The notes under the pieces are model-generated. The model made no database searches. It had not been told where the DNA came from and was given only the letters and a program-made list of their open reading frames with translations. DNA of 38,377 nucleotides from Bodo saltans (taxonomy: Eukaryota; Euglenozoa; Kinetoplastea; Eubodonida; Bodonidae). The stretch lies in the NCBI GenBank assembly GCA_001460835.1, contig CYKH01000935.1, positions 9,161-47,537 on the forward strand, read 5' to 3'. Of this stretch, positions 35,985-38,377 are shown piece by piece. Position 1 is the stretch's first letter; each line of letters starts with the position of its first letter. Position numbers and translations under genes: made by a program.

Positions 35985-38377
35985 ATGTCAGACAATTCCT
36001 CAGCCCTATCGTATCGTGAGCGTGTTGTGCGCTATTACCAAGCATACGCACCTGAGGGTCTCAGCAAAGTGGACAGTGCAATGGAGCGGTACGCAGGCCA
36101 AGAAGAACGATTGTTGAACGACTTGAAAACAAAGTACGGGAAAGCTGAACCTACTGATGAACAAGTGCGGATTGGCCTTGCGTCACCACCCGCCCCGATG
36201 CCGAGCACTGAGCTGAGCAGCTCTCCGTCAATCCGTCGCACTGGGTCAACCGCTGGCCCCCCGCGCCGTCCCTCCATGGCAGGCTCTCCCAGAAGTCGTC
36301 AAGGCAGCGTCGGTTCGCCAAATCAAGGTAACAGTAGCTTTGCTGCTTCACCAAGTGGTGTCGTTGCAGCATCTTCCCCACCACCACCAGCTTCTTCTTC
36401 TCAACAATCCGGAACATTCGGTGACGTGCAAGTTTCCGATGGGGACGACGACGATCCGTTCGGAACTCCACTGGCAGAGTCGCAGCGAAGGCCAGTCGAC
36501 CCGTACACGTCAATGCGTAGCAAAGTCACGCACGACGTTGGCTTTTCTGATGTGATCTTCAAACGTATTTGGGAAGACGCGTGGATGGGGAAGATTCCGT
36601 ACGGAAATCTGTTCAAAACGTGGGGAGATTCTATCATTCACTCTGGATTTGGATGGAAGCTGACCAACGCCAGTGCCATTCAACGATGGCAGAAGCGATA
36701 TTTTGTTCTCGTGCCGCACTTTCTTTACTACTTTGACTCGGATGACGCCAAAGCGCCGTGCAAGGGTGCAGTGTATCTCGAGAGGGCCACGATCAAGGAG
36801 CAGGACATCAAAGAGCGCAAAGGCATTGTGATTACGCCACGGGTGCATAAGAAGCCCTTAGAGTTGGTGTCGGAGGGAGATTTCTCGAACTTCACCATCA
36901 ACTTTGACCCAAAGAAAGCACAAGATGTTTGGGTGGAGCTGCTGAATAACATGGCGAAGATTGTCCCAACACCCACGCAACCCGCTGGGACATCGTCGTT
37001 AGACAGTGCCACGCCCACGCGTGGCGGTATTCCAGACTCTCCCGGTGTCGCTCTTAAGAAGGTTCAGAGCAGTGTTGGATCTGCCTCACTAGCTCGACGT
37101 GCAGCGTCAACGGTGTCCCCCATGCGCCTTGAGCGCAGCAACACCGCTGGTGTGAGCGGTGGCGGTGGATATGGCGCAGTAGGAGGAGATCAGCAATCCT
37201 CTCTGTTTAGTCCTGTTGGTGCTGTTGGCGCGCCGCATATGACATTGGCTCAGTTTCCTCCACCCTCCAACTCCTTCGATCGGAACACTTCTTATCCACT
37301 CACCCCACGAGAAGCGGCAATCCTGGCCGCTGCGGATGCTCATGGCGCTCAGCTGCCACCGATGCCAATAGTGCGGCCGAACGCATTTCTAGCTGCCCTC
37401 GAAGACCCATCCGTTCTGAATAACAGTGTACCGCCACTTGCTCAGGAATCGAATGCAGCCAATAGTAACGCCGTCGGGGTAAATATGGCGACGATAGCAG
37501 CAACGGGAGCCTCCTCCTCAGCGGCAGCGGCCACAACAACTGTGAGTGAACATCATAATCGTCAACTGCTTCAACAGCAGCAGAAGTTACAGCAGATGCT
37601 TGTGGCGGCCCAGCAGCAGCAATCAGACCTACTTTTCCGATCCCAACTTCAACAAGAAGTCACCAAAGCGCGACAAACGCTGCATGTCGACGAAAGTGAT
37701 CTCAAGCGACGAATTGGTCGAATTGCGGACGACAGAGACACCCCAGCACTCGCGGAAGCACTGCTGTCGTTTGTGATCGACAACGTCAGTGATTTGAATG
37801 CTCTGTGGAAGCTGATGTCGCAGCTTGATGACTTGCCGCGCAAGAAGACCAACACTCCAGCATCTAGTCCAGTGCCACCGCAGCAACAAGAGTTTGGCGG
37901 CGACGGTTACTACGCCGCTCAACAGCAGCAACAACAGCCCAACCTTGTTGGGTTGACACCGCGAGCGTCTCCGCCTCCTCAGCAGTATGGAAGCAGCAGC
38001 GTCGGTGGTGGGGCGTCTATCAGCCAATACCCGCACACGCCCCACGTTGCGTACCAACAACAACAACCTGTCCTTTACCGTAGTCACACTCCGAACCTCG
38101 ATGACGACATTGTGAGCGTGTCACGAGTGCCTGCGGCGCAGCCGACGACGACGTTGACATACGATCACATTTCTCACCAGATTGCTGCGGATCAGGCACA
38201 CTACCGTGAAACAGAAGCGGCCCTTCATCGCCAGCGAATTTTAGAAAATCAAGAAATTGCTGCACGTTTCCAACAACAACAGCAACAGCAGATGGATCAC
38301 GCATTCTCAAATAGCGGAGGCCACCATCACGTGCCGGGAGGTCCATCTTCATTGTTCGCGACAACTGCGGCAGCAGG
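35985..38377 (+). CDS. PH-domain, Gln-rich protein, 3' end cut by the window
   Basis: The frame is open from ATG 35985 to the last base, about 797 codons, so the C-terminus is missing. Residues 8-52 hold a short helical module (VVRYYQAYAPEGLSKV ... KYG) that I associate with kinetoplastid proteins. A Ser/Pro-rich linker follows. Residues about 219-325 form a pleckstrin-homology domain: a GWKL start, the RWQKRYFVL strand, LYYFDS, and the C-terminal helix with its conserved Trp (VWVELL). PH domains bind phosphoinositides or proteins, which suggests membrane or cytoskeletal scaffolding. The rest is low complexity with many Gln and Ser runs, plus a helical segment at about 560-625 (QQEVTKARQTL ... 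LMSQLDDL). The start is supported by a pyrimidine tract with AG seven bases before it. Confidence 0.85.
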   Translation, partial: MSDNSSALSYRERVVRYYQAYAPEGLSKVDSAMERYAGQEERLLNDLKTKYGKAEPTDEQVRIGLASPPAPMPSTELSSSPSIRRTGSTAGPPRRPSMAGSPRSRQGSVGSPNQGNSSFAASPSGVVAASSPPPPASSSQQSGTFGDVQVSDGDDDDPFGTPLAESQRRPVDPYTSMRSKVTHDVGFSDVIFKRIWEDAWMGKIPYGNLFKTWGDSIIHSGFGWKLTNASAIQRWQKRYFVLVPHFLYYFDSDDAKAPCKGAVYLERATIKEQDIKERKGIVITPRVHKKPLELVSEGDFSNFTINFDPKKAQDVWVELLNNMAKIVPTPTQPAGTSSLDSATPTRGGIPDSPGVALKKVQSSVGSASLARRAASTVSPMRLERSNTAGVSGGGGYGAVGGDQQSSLFSPVGAVGAPHMTLAQFPPPSNSFDRNTSYPLTPREAAILAAADAHGAQLPPMPIVRPNAFLAALEDPSVLNNSVPPLAQESNAANSNAVGVNMATIAATGASSSAAAATTTVSEHHNRQLLQQQQKLQQMLVAAQQQQSDLLFRSQLQQEVTKARQTLHVDESDLKRRIGRIADDRDTPALAEALLSFVIDNVSDLNALWKLMSQLDDLPRKKTNTPASSPVPPQQQEFGGDGYYAAQQQQQQPNLVGLTPRASPPPQQYGSSSVGGGASISQYPHTPHVAYQQQQPVLYRSHTPNLDDDIVSVSRVPAAQPTTTLTYDHISHQIAADQAHYRETEAALHRQRILENQEIAARFQQQQQQQMDHAFSNSGGHHHVPGGPSSLFATTAAA

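Overview
The window looks like nuclear DNA from a free-living kinetoplastid flagellate, most likely a bodonid such as Bodo saltans. This is an inference from gene structure, not a database match. Every convincing gene is a single uninterrupted reading frame. Almost all host genes point to the right, as in a polycistronic unit, and intergenic stretches are pyrimidine-rich with an AG a few bases before the first ATG, which suits trans-splicing. The last gene has an N-terminal 'YYQ-Y-PE...KYG' module that I associate with kinetoplastid proteins.

Left part (1-16.5 kb): the 3' end of a Gln/His/Ser-rich protein; 1.9 kb of T-rich non-coding DNA; a possible small CPLC protein; an SGNH/GDSL-type membrane-anchored hydrolase; a protein with degenerate EF-hands; two tandem M64-family (IgA-peptidase-like) metalloprotease genes; and a long coiled-coil protein. 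The second M64 gene is the most striking host gene. Its protease ectodomain is followed by a membrane anchor, a four-helix block laid out like a tetraspanin, and two canonical EF-hands at the cytosolic C-terminus. Its neighbour ends shortly after the first membrane helix.

Middle and right part (16.8-35.6 kb): an array of a large multi-membrane-spanning surface protein family, somewhat reminiscent in layout of trypanosome DGF-1. The first copy (16852-20934) is intact. The second (21149-29800) is a pseudogene. Its N-terminal part is inverted between two nearly identical 39-bp inverted repeats, part of it is duplicated, and it carries several frameshifts. The third (31498-35575) has several frameshifts. 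An LRR gene sits between copies two and three.

Inside the inverted half of copy two lies a 4.15-kb DNA transposon (21537-25686). It has 16-bp perfect terminal inverted repeats flanked by TA and a subterminal array of GGGGGTAC units. All three of its genes are on the minus strand: a pogo-like DDE transposase (interrupted by a 300-N assembly gap), an Ulp1-type (C48) cysteine protease with a C-terminal zinc ribbon, and a GC-rich small protein with two CCCH zinc fingers. The Ulp1 plus CCCH cargo on a pogo-type element is the best candidate for an undescribed system here.

Right end (35985-38377): a PH-domain, Gln-rich protein that runs off the window.
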